A stretch of DNA of 64,000 bases, taken from assembly GCF_014648475.1 (NCBI RefSeq), contig NZ_BMRE01000018.1, forward strand, positions 62,001-126,000, written 5' to 3'. Source of the DNA: Lentzea flava (GTDB lineage Bacteria; Actinomycetota; Actinomycetes; Mycobacteriales; Pseudonocardiaceae). The notes below the pieces were generated by a model. The model was given only the letters and a program-made list of their open reading frames with translations. It had not been told where the DNA came from and ran no database searches. Positions within the stretch are counted from its first letter, which is position 1, and the number at the start of each line of letters is the position of its first letter. Shown here piece after piece: positions 49,583 to 57,640 of the stretch. The translations under genes were made by a program, and so were the position numbers.

Positions 49583-49615
49583 AAAAGGCGGGCCGGTTTT
49601 CACGGCCCGCCTTTT
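49583..49615. terminator. Rho-independent terminator
   Basis: AAAAGGCGGGCCG (49583-49595) pairs with CGGCCCGCCTTTT (49603-49615). It has A and T tracts on both sides, the most classical intrinsic terminator in the window, serving two convergent genes. Confidence 0.85.
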
Positions 49616-49623
49616 CGATTTGA

Positions 49624-50421
49624 TCACTTACCGGCGAGCAGGCTCATGCAGTAGGTGATTCCCGGCGAGGGATCGGTGTACGAGATGGGGGTCGCCTCAC
49701 CGCACTCGGCGGTCGCGGCCTTGACCACCTTTTCGACCTTGTAGATCTTCTGGACGGCGAACTCGTTGGTGCCCTTCGAGCAGTCGACGACCTTCATGCC
49801 CTCCATGTTCATCTTGACCAGCTCTTCCTCGTAGCACTTGCCCTCTTCGAGCTTCTCGACGAGGCAGAGCTTCAGCGAGGAGCGGCGACGGCCGGACTCG
49901 GTGTACTCGGCGTACTCGTCGGACGGGCAGGCTTCCGAGGTGCTGTTCATGGCCTTGGCGATGAAGTAGTTCGCCTCGGAGGAGTTGCAGTCGACCTTCT
50001 TGTACTTCGGGCTGATCGTGGTGCCCGTGACGCTCGCGCAGTCACCCGCCTTGGCCGACGGCTCGGTGAGGCTGCTCAGCCCGCCGCCGATGAGCGCCTT
50101 CACGACGAAGACAGCCCCCGCGACCAGCACGAACGCGACGATCGAGCCGATGATCTTGCCGGCGCCGCCCTTCTTGGGCGGCGGGGCGTACGGCATGGGC
50201 TGACCCATCGGCTGGCCGGGCGGCATCTGGCCGGGCGGCGGACCGTAGGGGTTCGGCTGGCCGGGCGGCTGCTGGCCGTACGGGTCGCCGGGGTAGCCCT
50301 GCTGGGGCGGACCCTGCGGCGGCGCGTAGGGCGGAGGCTGCTGGCCGTACGGCTGCTGCGGCTGCCCACCGGGAGGCGGGCCGTACGGCCCTGGCTGCTG
50401 CGGGTAGTTGGGGGTGGTCAC
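49624..50421 (-). CDS. LppU/SCO3897-like cysteine-rich membrane-anchored protein 1 (Pro/Gly/Gln-rich N terminus)
   Basis: 265 residues from GTG 50421. The first about 85 residues are cytosolic and extremely rich in Pro, Gly, Gln and Tyr (repeats like QQPPPYAPP). One membrane helix (KIIGSIVAFVLVAGAVFVVKALI) and an extracytoplasmic domain follow, with ordered cysteines: GDCASVTGT, KKVDC, EACP, LKLCLV, GKCYEE, VVDCS, AECGE and ITYCM. Residues resemble the LppU/SCO3897 family. First by position of five tandem paralogues. Function is unknown. Confidence 0.8.
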   Translation of the reverse strand: MTTPNYPQQPGPYGPPPGGQPQQPYGQQPPPYAPPQGPPQQGYPGDPYGQQPPGQPNPYGPPPGQMPPGQPMGQPMPYAPPPKKGGAGKIIGSIVAFVLVAGAVFVVKALIGGGLSSLTEPSAKAGDCASVTGTTISPKYKKVDCNSSEANYFIAKAMNSTSEACPSDEYAEYTESGRRRSSLKLCLVEKLEEGKCYEEELVKMNMEGMKVVDCSKGTNEFAVQKIYKVEKVVKAATAECGEATPISYTDPSPGITYCMSLLAGK

Positions 50422-50517
50422 CTTGGTTCCTCTCCGATGGGTAACGCGAAGAACGGCGAAACCGGAGCCGTTGTGCACGACTCCGGTTCCACTAGGTCGA
50501 ACTGTTGTGCGGAGTTG

Positions 50518-51072
50518 TTACGCCGGAAGGCCGACGCAGTAGTTCAGCTTCAGCTCCGGGTACGTCAGGGCCTGCTCGCCCTCGGCGCACTGCGGAGCGG
50601 CGGCGTCCTTGACGACCTTGCTCACCTTGAACAGGCTGGATCCCGAGCACTCGACGGCCTTGACGTCCATGGACGTCGTCGAGTCGCTGTAGCACTTGCC
50701 CTCGGCGAAGATCGGAGCGATGCACAGCTTGGTCTTGGGACCGCGACGCGCGCTCTCGGTCAGCTCCGAGTAGGAGTCGTTGCCGCAGCTCTCGTTGAGA
50801 CCCAGCGACTTGCCGATGGTGTAGGTCGCCTCGGCGGAGCCGCACTCAACGACCTTGTACTGCGGGCTGCTCGTCGTGCCGGTCACGCTCGCGCAGTCGC
50901 CCACCTTGGCCTGGGCGACGTCACTGGTGAAGTAGTTGAAGGCGTAGACGCCCGCGCCGACCACGATCAGGCCGACGATGTAGGTCAGGATCCGCTTGCC
51001 GATGCCCGACTTCTTGGGCTCCGGCGCCTGCTCCTGCGCAGGTGCGGGCGCGACTGGCTCAGTGCTGCTCAT
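50518..51072 (-). CDS. LppU/SCO3897-like cysteine-rich membrane-anchored protein 2
   Basis: 184 residues from ATG 51072. A short cytosolic Pro/Glu segment, a membrane helix (ILTYIVGLIVVGAGVYAFNYF) and the same extracytoplasmic domain: GDCASVTGT, KVVECGSAEATY, ESCGND, TKLCIAP, GKCYSD, AVECS, PQCAEGEQALTYPELKLNYCV. It is closest to paralogue 3, which also ends in a YPE-KL-YC motif. The 125 bp to the next paralogue have a long untranslated stretch and presumably a separate promoter. Confidence 0.78.
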   Translation of the reverse strand: MSSTEPVAPAPAQEQAPEPKKSGIGKRILTYIVGLIVVGAGVYAFNYFTSDVAQAKVGDCASVTGTTSSPQYKVVECGSAEATYTIGKSLGLNESCGNDSYSELTESARRGPKTKLCIAPIFAEGKCYSDSTTSMDVKAVECSGSSLFKVSKVVKDAAAPQCAEGEQALTYPELKLNYCVGLPA

Positions 51073-51196
51073 TGATTTCCTGCTTCCGATTACCCCAAGT
51101 GGCCCTGGCCCCCCGACAACGGCCGGAGGAGAGGTTGCCACGCGGGACCGGAATCCGTGAGCGCTTTACGGAAACGTTACGACCGCTTGGCAGCGG

Positions 51197-51709
51197 CTAG
51201 GCGTGGCTGAGGCAGTAGGACAGCTTGATCTCGGGGTACGCGCGGATCTGCGCACCGGCCCCGCACGCCGGCGCCGGCACGTTCCTGCTGACCACCGTCA
51301 CCCTGAACGCGTCCTGCTCGCCACAGCCGGCGACGACGAGGTCGTAACCGGACTTCGCGCTGGTGTAGCACTCGCCCTCGACGTAGAGCGGCACGAGGCA
51401 GAACCGGAGGTCGGGGTCGACGGCCCGCACGGGCACCCAGCTCAGGTCGTCGCTGTTGGGACACGACTGCGACCTGGCCACCGTGCCCTCGGCCACGTAG
51501 TTCGCGCTGGAGTCCGAGCAGTCGACGGGGCGGTAGCGGCCCGCGCCGATGGTGCCCGTCAGGGACGCGCAGTCACCCTTCTTCGGCGGCTGGACCGGGG
51601 TCAGGAACTCGGAGATGCCGTAGATCGCGACGGCCGCGACGAGCAACGTGGCCGCGTAGGTCAGCACCCGCTTCCCCAGGCCGGTCCCTGCCGCGGTCTC
51701 CTCGTTCAT
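51197..51709 (-). CDS. LppU/SCO3897-like cysteine-rich membrane-anchored protein 3
   Basis: 170 residues from ATG 51709 (GTG 51712 is possible). Helix VLTYAATLLVAAVAIYGISEFL, then GDCASLTGTIGAGRYRPVDCSDSSANY, QSCPNSDDLSW, RFCLVPLYVEGECYTS, VAGCGEQDAFRV, PACGAGAQIRAYPEIKLSYCL. Eight cysteines keep the same order as in the other copies. Its cytosolic tail is only about 12 residues. Function is unknown. Confidence 0.78.
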   Translation of the reverse strand: MNEETAAGTGLGKRVLTYAATLLVAAVAIYGISEFLTPVQPPKKGDCASLTGTIGAGRYRPVDCSDSSANYVAEGTVARSQSCPNSDDLSWVPVRAVDPDLRFCLVPLYVEGECYTSAKSGYDLVVAGCGEQDAFRVTVVSRNVPAPACGAGAQIRAYPEIKLSYCLSHA

Positions 51710-51764
51710 CACGCCGCAGAGGGTCGCACGTGGACGATCAGCGGCGGCGGGCTTTACGCGAAGA

Positions 51765-52244
51765 TCACTGCTTGTCGCCGCGTTCGAGGCAGAAGGTGAC
51801 GGCGGGTTCCGGGAAGACCGCCGCGCGGGCGGATCCGCAGGCCGCGCGGTCGGTCTTGCCGGTGAGCACCTTGGCGACCTTCACCGCGTCCTTGGTCGAG
51901 CAGTCGACCTTGGTGATGCCGCTGTCGGGGTCCTGGCCGTAGCAGGCGCCCTCGACGAAGTTCGGCATGAGGCAGAACGTGGAGTCACCCGTGTAGGTCG
52001 AGTAGTCCATGCCGCCGGACGGGCACTTGTCCTCGTTCCACGGAAGGATCTTGGCGATCTTGACGGTCGCCTGCTCCGAGGCGCAGTCGAGCGCCTGGTA
52101 CTTCGGGTTGTCGTGCGTGCCCGAGATGCGCGCGCAGTCGCCCACCCTGGCCGCCGTCGCCACGTCACCAAGCTGGTTCAGCACGAACCCGCCGAGCAGG
52201 ACGAGCGCGAGGACAACGGCGAGACCCAGGCCGACCTTCTTCAT
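51765..52244 (-). CDS. LppU/SCO3897-like cysteine-rich membrane-anchored protein 4
   Basis: 159 residues. An N-terminal anchor (VGLGLAVVLALVLLGGFVL) that could also read as a signal peptide without a clear cleavage site, then GDCARISGTHDNPKYQALDC, DKCPSGGMDYSTYTGDSTFCLMPNFVEGACYGQ, KVDCSTKDAVKVAKV, AACGSARAAVFPEPAVTFCL. It has no cytosolic domain. It is 50 bp from paralogue 5. Confidence 0.78.
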   Translation of the reverse strand: MKKVGLGLAVVLALVLLGGFVLNQLGDVATAARVGDCARISGTHDNPKYQALDCASEQATVKIAKILPWNEDKCPSGGMDYSTYTGDSTFCLMPNFVEGACYGQDPDSGITKVDCSTKDAVKVAKVLTGKTDRAACGSARAAVFPEPAVTFCLERGDKQ

Positions 52245-52294
52245 GGCCTGGGTATCGGCGTCAGGCGTCGCTCAACTCAACCGAGTTCACCCGA

Positions 52295-52876
52295 TCAGGA
52301 TCCCTCGTGCACACCCATGCAGTAGACCGAGGCGGGTTCGCTGAAGCGCAGCTCGCTCGACCCCTCCGGGCACGCCGTGCCCTCCTGGGGCAGCCCGTCG
52401 ACCTTCTTCACGATCTTCACGGGCGACTCGGTGGTGCAGGCCTCCTTCTTGAAGGCGCCGTCGTCGCTGGAGGTGTAGCAGTTGCCCTCGGCGAGGTTCG
52501 GCATCAGGCACATGAACGTGCGGCCCGACTTCATCTGCTCGTAGATGCCCTCTTCAGGGCAGGGCTCGTCGGCGCTGTTCAGCACCTTCGCGACCCGGTG
52601 CGTGGCCTTGGCGTCACCGCAGTTCAGCGAGGAGATGTTCCACTCGCCGTCCGGCTTGTCGACGTCCTTCGGCGAGGCGCTGACGCAGTCGCCGGCCTTG
52701 GTGCCGTTGAGCGAGGTGACCGCCCACGTGCCAATGCCGATCAACGCGACCGCCAGCACGCCGACGATGACGAACTTCAGCCAGTTCTTCTTGGGCGACT
52801 CGTCGGTCTCGGTTTCTTCGGGAACCGGTACCACCGTGGCCGGCGGCTCGACGGGATCAGTCGACTCGGTGCTCAT
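52295..52876 (-). CDS. LppU/SCO3897-like cysteine-rich membrane-anchored protein 5
   Basis: 193 residues from ATG 52876. An acidic cytosolic segment (PVPEETETDESPKKNW), a helix (LKFVIVGVLAVALIGIGTWAV), then GDCVSASPKDVDKPDGEWNISSLNCGDAKATH, EPCPEEGIYEQM, TFMCLMPNLAEGNCYTSS, KEACTTESPVKIVKKV, TACPEGSSELRFSEPASVYCM. It is the paralogue nearest to the XPB helicase, divergent from it across 109 bp. Confidence 0.78.
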   Translation of the reverse strand: MSTESTDPVEPPATVVPVPEETETDESPKKNWLKFVIVGVLAVALIGIGTWAVTSLNGTKAGDCVSASPKDVDKPDGEWNISSLNCGDAKATHRVAKVLNSADEPCPEEGIYEQMKSGRTFMCLMPNLAEGNCYTSSDDGAFKKEACTTESPVKIVKKVDGLPQEGTACPEGSSELRFSEPASVYCMGVHEGS

Positions 52877-52985
52877 GGCCGAGAAAGTACGACACGCGGT
52901 GTGGGCTGCGTGTGTCGCCTCACACTTGTTCTCGCCAGTTGACGCAGGTCGAACGCATTTGGCGTCGTCAGGGAGACTTGTACGC

Positions 52986-54626
52986 GTGACCGATGGCCCA
53001 CTGATCGTCCAGTCGGACAAAACGCTGCTGCTCGAGGTCGACCACCCGCTCGCCGACGACGCGCGGACCGCCATCGCGCCGTTCGCCGAGCTGGAGCGCG
53101 CGCCGGAGCACGTGCACACGTATCGCGTGACGCCGCTGGCGCTGTGGAACGCGCGCGCGGCCGGGCACGACGCCGAGCAGGTGGTGGACGCGCTGGTGCG
53201 GTTCAGCCGCTACCCGGTGCCGCAGCCGTTGCTGGTGGACGTCGTCGACACGATGAGCCGGTTCGGGCGGCTGGTGCTCACCAACAACCCGGCGCACGGG
53301 CTGACGCTGCACTCGAACGACCGCGCGGTGCTCGAAGAGGTGCTGCGCAACAAGAAGATCGCCCCGATGTTCGGCGCGCGCATCGACGACGACACGGTCG
53401 TCGTGCACCCGAGCGAGCGCGGGCGGCTCAAGCAGCTGCTGCTCAAGGTCGGCTGGCCGGCCGAGGACCACGCCGGGTACGTCGACGGCGAGGCCCACCC
53501 GATCGAGCTCGACGAGAACGGCTGGAAGCTGCGCGACTACCAGCGGCTCGCGGCCCAGGCGTTCTGGGCGGGTGGCTCCGGCGTCGTCGTGCTGCCGTGC
53601 GGCGCGGGCAAGACGCTCGTCGGCGCGGCGGCGATGGCCGAGGCGCAGGCGACCACGTTGATCCTGGTCACGAACACGGTGGCCGGGCGGCAGTGGAAGC
53701 GGGAGCTGATCGCGCGGACGTCGCTCACCGAGGACGAGATCGGCGAGTACTCGGGTGAGCGCAAGGAGATCCGGCCGGTCACGATCGCGACCTACCAGGT
53801 GATCACCCGCAAGTCGAAGGGCGAGTACAAGCACCTGGAGCTGTTCGACTCGCGCGACTGGGGCCTGATCGTCTACGACGAGGTCCACCTGCTGCCGGCG
53901 CCGGTGTTCCGGATGACCGCCGACCTGCAGTCGCGCCGCCGGCTGGGGCTGACGGCCACGCTGGTGCGCGAGGACGGGCAGGAGGGCGACGTCTTTTCGT
54001 TGATCGGGCCGAAGCGCTACGACGTGCCGTGGCGCGACATCGAGGCACAGGGCTGGATCGCTCCCGCCGAGTGCACCGAGGTCCGGGTGACGCTCACCGA
54101 CAACGAGCGGCTGCAGTACGCGACGGCCGAGCCGGAGGAGCGCTACAAGCTCTGCTCTACCGCGCGGACCAAGATTCCCGTCGTCAGAAGGGTGCTCGAC
54201 CAGCATCCCGACGAGCCGGCTCTGGTGATCGGTGCTTACCTGGAACAGCTCGACGAGCTGGGTGAGGAGCTGGGGGCGCCGGTGATCAAGGGATCGACGA
54301 AGAACAAGGAGCGCGAGGAGCTGTTCGACCAGTTCCGGCGCGGCGAGCTGCGCACGCTGGTCGTGTCGAAGGTCGCGAACTTCTCCATCGACCTGCCGGA
54401 GGCCTCGGTCGCCATCCAGGTGTCCGGCACGTTCGGCTCGCGGCAGGAGGAGGCCCAGCGGCTCGGCCGGATCCTGCGGCCCAAGGGCGACGGACGGCAG
54501 GCGCACTTCTACTCGGTCGTCGCGCGCGACACGCTCGACACCGACTACGCGGCGCACCGGCAGCGGTTCCTGGCGGAGCAGGGCTACGCGTACAAGATCG
54601 TCGATGCGGACGACCTGGTCGGATGA
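52986..54626 (+). CDS. XPB-type DNA helicase
   Basis: 546 residues from GTG 52986, a bacterial XPB/ERCC3 of usual length (about 540). An N-terminal XPB-specific domain is followed by SF2 helicase motifs: RDYQRLAAQAFW (Q motif), VVLPCGAGKTLVGAA (Walker A, about 203-213), ILVTNTVAGRQW (Ia), IVYDEVHLLPA (Walker B, DEVH), GLTATLVREDG (III), and GTFGSRQEEAQRLGRILRPKG (VI). It unwinds DNA 3' to 5' and is linked to repair. A co-translated hypothetical gene follows. Its usual neighbour (the Rv0862c-like gene) is displaced to 39867. Confidence 0.93.
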   Translation: MTDGPLIVQSDKTLLLEVDHPLADDARTAIAPFAELERAPEHVHTYRVTPLALWNARAAGHDAEQVVDALVRFSRYPVPQPLLVDVVDTMSRFGRLVLTNNPAHGLTLHSNDRAVLEEVLRNKKIAPMFGARIDDDTVVVHPSERGRLKQLLLKVGWPAEDHAGYVDGEAHPIELDENGWKLRDYQRLAAQAFWAGGSGVVVLPCGAGKTLVGAAAMAEAQATTLILVTNTVAGRQWKRELIARTSLTEDEIGEYSGERKEIRPVTIATYQVITRKSKGEYKHLELFDSRDWGLIVYDEVHLLPAPVFRMTADLQSRRRLGLTATLVREDGQEGDVFSLIGPKRYDVPWRDIEAQGWIAPAECTEVRVTLTDNERLQYATAEPEERYKLCSTARTKIPVVRRVLDQHPDEPALVIGAYLEQLDELGEELGAPVIKGSTKNKEREELFDQFRRGELRTLVVSKVANFSIDLPEASVAIQVSGTFGSRQEEAQRLGRILRPKGDGRQAHFYSVVARDTLDTDYAAHRQRFLAEQGYAYKIVDADDLVG

Positions 54627-55051
54627 CGTTCTGGTGGATGTGGAACCCGGCGGGGACCGTCCCCACGAGACGGTTCCGGTCGGAGGAGTCGCTCGCGAAG
54701 TCGGCGCCGGAGGGCCAGGTCGTCCGGTCGACCGACTTCACCTGCCCCGCGCAACGCCGCCGCGCCACGGCCGTGCGAGAGGACTTCCTGCGGGTCACCG
54801 GTGACCCGGTGCAGGTGGCTCTGGTCGAGCAACGGCTGTGGACGCTGCTCGTGGCCCTGCGCCGGTCCCAGCCGCTGCGGGACGCGCTGGCGACCGCCGT
54901 GCCCAAGGCGGGGCGGGCGGCTTTGGTCGCTGAACCCTCACGCGAGCTGGCCGAGTTCGACCGGCGGTTCGACCGGTTCGCGGCCGCCTTGAACGTGCTG
55001 GTCTCCGACCCCACTCCCGAGCAACTCCGCCACACCGCCGCCCTGGACTAG
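54623..55051 (+). CDS. Hypothetical protein co-translated with XPB
   Basis: 142 residues. Start and stop codons overlap (ATGA, 54623-54626). It begins MTFWWMWNPAGTVPTRRFRSEESLAKSAP, followed by a Leu/Ala/Arg-rich helical part (VEQRLWTLLVALRRSQPLRDALATAVP) and ends helical. It has no membrane segment or known domain. Coupling suggests a partner for the helicase; this is inference. Confidence 0.65.
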   Translation: MTFWWMWNPAGTVPTRRFRSEESLAKSAPEGQVVRSTDFTCPAQRRRATAVREDFLRVTGDPVQVALVEQRLWTLLVALRRSQPLRDALATAVPKAGRAALVAEPSRELAEFDRRFDRFAAALNVLVSDPTPEQLRHTAALD

Positions 55052-55057
55052 GTGCGC

Positions 55058-55106
55058 GATGAACGGCGCATTCGTCCACGTGAGGTGGACGAATGCGCCG
55101 TTCATC
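55058..55106. terminator. Very long perfect hairpin (22-bp arms)
   Basis: Arms 55058-55079 and 55085-55106 pair perfectly around GTGAG. It sits between convergent gene ends, 7 bp after one stop and 4 bp before the other. It is a bidirectional terminator or a mobile palindromic repeat. Confidence 0.75.
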
Positions 55107-55109
55107 GTT

Positions 55110-55748
55110 CTAAGCCACGAGGGCGGGGAGGTCGGCCACGCCGGGGAGCAGGTGCGTGTGGCGGGTCCGGCCCAGTTCCTCGGCGGTCTGGCTGCCGCTG
55201 AGCACGCCGACGACGAACCCGGCACCGGCGTTCGTCCCGGCCTCCAGGTCGCGGACGGTGTCGCCCGCGGTCAGCACGCGACGCACGTCGCGGGCGCCGG
55301 TCAGCTCCATCGCCTTGAAGATCATGTACGGCGCCGGGCGGCCGGCCGGCACGTCGTCCACGCACACCACCGCGTCGAGAACGCCGGTGCGCCAGCCCAG
55401 GACGTCCAGCAGGCCGTCCACGATCGGCCGGTCGAAGCCGGTGGTCAGCGCGACTTTGACGCCGGTCGATCGCAGGTGTGCCAACGCTTCCGGCACACCG
55501 GGCAACGGCGTCGGCGGCGACTCGGCGTACAGCTTCGCCAGCCGCTCGTGGAAGCCGGCGAACTCGGCGTCCACATCGGAGCGCCCCAGCATCGACGAGA
55601 TCGCCTCGCGCTTGTCGGCGCCCATCCAGCGCCCGACGTCGTCCGCCGATCCGCCCGCCGCGGTCACGGTGTCCGCCAGCGCCCGGTAGACGAGTCCGTG
55701 TTCCTGCACCGTCGTGCCGGCGATGTCCAGCACCACGAGGTCGATCAC
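55110..55748 (-). CDS. Phosphonatase-like HAD hydrolase (PhnX-like)
   Basis: 212 residues from GTG 55748. It has the nucleophile segment LVVLDIAGTTVQEHGLVYRAL, the cap segment VGRWMGADKREAISSML (Lys candidate for a Schiff base), LTTGFDRPIVDGLLDVLGW, and VLTAGDTVRDLEAGTNAGAGFVVGVLSG. It matches the PhnX-like subfamily that accompanies aminoethylphosphonate genes. The likely reaction is cleavage of phosphonoacetaldehyde to acetaldehyde and phosphate. Its start overlaps the stop of the GntR gene (GTGA). Confidence 0.85.
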   Translation of the reverse strand: MIDLVVLDIAGTTVQEHGLVYRALADTVTAAGGSADDVGRWMGADKREAISSMLGRSDVDAEFAGFHERLAKLYAESPPTPLPGVPEALAHLRSTGVKVALTTGFDRPIVDGLLDVLGWRTGVLDAVVCVDDVPAGRPAPYMIFKAMELTGARDVRRVLTAGDTVRDLEAGTNAGAGFVVGVLSGSQTAEELGRTRHTHLLPGVADLPALVA

Positions 55749-56491
55749 GACGCCCTCCAGTCCCGCAGCAGCGCCGGGTGCGCCTGCTGGGAGTTCTCGA
55801 TCGAAAAGCTGACCATGTCCGGGCGGTAGCGGTCGTCGGAGTACTCGACGGGCCGACCGTCCACACCGGACGCTCGCCGCCGCTCGCGCAGAAGTGGTGC
55901 GCCCACGGCCACTTCGAGCAGATCGCTGTCGGTCTCGTCGGCCGCGACCGCGTCGATCTGGTGCCGTGCCACGGTCATGTCGACGCCCTGCTCGCCCAGG
56001 TACTGGTAGAGCGATCCGCTGTCGCAGTCGAAGTCGAACAGCAGGCGCCCCACGGACTCCACGAACGTGGTGCGCTCCAGCATCGTCGGCCTGCCGTCGA
56101 TCAGCCGCTGCCGGAGGAGTTGCACGACCGGCGTGCCCTCGTCCAGCGCCAGCGCGTCGGCGACCTCGGCCGAGGCTGGGCGGCGGGCGATCTCCAGGGT
56201 TCGTTGCCCCGGAACGTGCCCGAGGCCCGCGGCCCAGCTGGAGAACGACAGGAACGTCTCGAACGGCTGCGACAGCGTGTGCCTGCGCACCACCGCCGGC
56301 TTGCCGCGACCGCCGCCGATCATGCCCTCCGCTCGCAACGTCGTGAGCGCCTGCCGGACCGGCGCGCGCGAGGCGTCCCACTGGGCGCACAGCTGCGATT
56401 CGGACGGCACCTGGGCGCCGACGGCCAGCTCACCCGAGGCGATGCGGCGCCGCAGATCGGCCGCGATGCGCTCGTGCAGGGGCATCTCCAT
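55745..56491 (-). CDS. GntR-family regulator with UTRA domain (phosphonate locus)
   Basis: 248 residues from ATG 56491. The N-terminal winged helix (LHERIAADLRRRIASGELAVGAQVPSESQLCAQWDASRAPVRQALTTLRAEGMIGGGRGKPAVVRR) is followed by a UTRA effector domain (LLRQRLIDGRPTMLERTTFVESV and later LLRERRRASGVDGRPVEYSDDRYRPD). HutC-like; it likely binds a phosphonate or its metabolite and controls both this pair and the divergent transporter operon through the palindromes at 56505 and 56582. Confidence 0.9.
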   Translation of the reverse strand: MEMPLHERIAADLRRRIASGELAVGAQVPSESQLCAQWDASRAPVRQALTTLRAEGMIGGGRGKPAVVRRHTLSQPFETFLSFSSWAAGLGHVPGQRTLEIARRPASAEVADALALDEGTPVVQLLRQRLIDGRPTMLERTTFVESVGRLLFDFDCDSGSLYQYLGEQGVDMTVARHQIDAVAADETDSDLLEVAVGAPLLRERRRASGVDGRPVEYSDDRYRPDMVSFSIENSQQAHPALLRDWRAS

Positions 56492-56504
56492 GCCGCCAAC
56501 CATA

Positions 56505-56518
56505 CATGTCATAACAAG
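56505..56518. promoter_or_regulatory. Second GntR-like operator
   Basis: CATGTCATAACAAG resembles the perfect palindrome at 56582 at 12 of 14 positions. It lies 13 bp upstream of the GntR start codon, suiting autoregulation. Confidence 0.55.
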
Positions 56519-56581
56519 TCTGAACACCAAGTGAACACATCAGAACAGCCATTGCGTCTCCCTCCGCAGCAGCTCATCGTT

Positions 56582-56595
56582 CTTGTCATGACAAG
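56582..56595. promoter_or_regulatory. GntR-like operator overlapping the oxidoreductase start
   Basis: CTTGTCATGACAAG is a perfect 14-bp palindrome, and its ATG is the start codon of the FAD oxidoreductase (56588-56590). A repressor here would occlude transcription or the start region directly. Confidence 0.65.
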
Positions 56596-57640
56596 TGTGG
56601 ACCTGGTGGTCGTCGGCGCGGGGGTCGTCGGACTCGCGCACGCCTGGCACGCGGTGCGGAGAGGTCTCTCCGTCGCCGTGGTCGAGCGCGACGAGCACGC
56701 GGTCGGGGCGTCCGTGCGCAACTTCGGGCACGGGTGCTTCACCGCTCAGGACGGGGTGGCGTTCGAGTACGCGATGACCGCGCGCGAGGAGTGGCTGAAG
56801 CTCGCGAACGAGGCCGGTTTCTGGCTGCGGGAGAGCGGAACGCTCGTCGTGGCCAGGCACGACGACGAACGCGCTGTTCTCGAGGAGTTCGCCTCCGTCC
56901 GCGAGATCGAGCTGACCGGCGAAGGCGCGCTCCTGCCGCTGGACGTCCGCGTCGACCCGCGCGAAGCCGTGCACGCGATCGCGGCGCTGCTCGCCGAGCG
57001 CGGTGTCGCGTTCCACTGGTCCACCAACGTGCTCACGGTCGAGCCGGGCCTGGTCCGCACGGCCCGCGGCGAAATCCGGTGCCGCGCCGCGGTCGTCGCG
57101 GTCGGGCACGACGTCGACAGGTTCTTCCCGGAGCTGGCCGAACAGCACGAGATCCAGCGCTGCCGGCTGCACATGCTGCGTGTCGCCCACGACGGCGTGA
57201 TCGACCCGGCCGTGCTGACCGGGTTCTCGATGCTGCGCTACGACGCGTTCGCGCGCTGCCCGAGCATCGAGAAGGTCCGCGAACGCCTCACGAACGACCA
57301 CCCGGAACTCGTCGAGGCCGGGCTGAACCTGATGTTCACCCAGCTCCCCGACGGCTCGCTCACGATCGGCGACACCCACCACTACAGCCGCACGGTCGAT
57401 CCGTACCGGCCGGAGCGCCTGGACGACCTGGTGCTCACCGAGACGGCCCGGCTGCTCGGCGTCGGATCGCTGCACGTCCTCGAACGCTGGCGCGGCATCT
57501 ACGCGTCGGCCCCGCACCCCTTCCTGACCGCGACGCCCGCCCCTCGGGTCAGGGCCGTCTCGGTCACCTCCGGCATCGGCATGACCACCGCGCTCGGCCT
57601 CGCCCCGCCCGTGCTCGACGACCTCCTCCAGGAGCTGTGA
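56588..57640 (+). CDS. FAD-dependent oxidoreductase of phosphonate loci (TIGR03364-like)
   Basis: 350 residues from ATG 56588. A DAO-type flavoprotein: FAD-binding VDLVVVGAGVVGLAHAWHAVRRGLSVAVVERDEHAVGASVRNFGHGC, AAVVAVGHDVDRFFPEL, and C-terminal AVSVTSGIGMTTALGLAPPV. This subgroup is found in 2-aminoethylphosphonate gene clusters, and some members oxidise AEP or its N-methyl form to phosphonoacetaldehyde. The product would feed the PhnX-like hydrolase encoded on the opposite strand. It is the first gene of the phn operon. Confidence 0.85.
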   Translation: MTSVDLVVVGAGVVGLAHAWHAVRRGLSVAVVERDEHAVGASVRNFGHGCFTAQDGVAFEYAMTAREEWLKLANEAGFWLRESGTLVVARHDDERAVLEEFASVREIELTGEGALLPLDVRVDPREAVHAIAALLAERGVAFHWSTNVLTVEPGLVRTARGEIRCRAAVVAVGHDVDRFFPELAEQHEIQRCRLHMLRVAHDGVIDPAVLTGFSMLRYDAFARCPSIEKVRERLTNDHPELVEAGLNLMFTQLPDGSLTIGDTHHYSRTVDPYRPERLDDLVLTETARLLGVGSLHVLERWRGIYASAPHPFLTATPAPRVRAVSVTSGIGMTTALGLAPPVLDDLLQEL

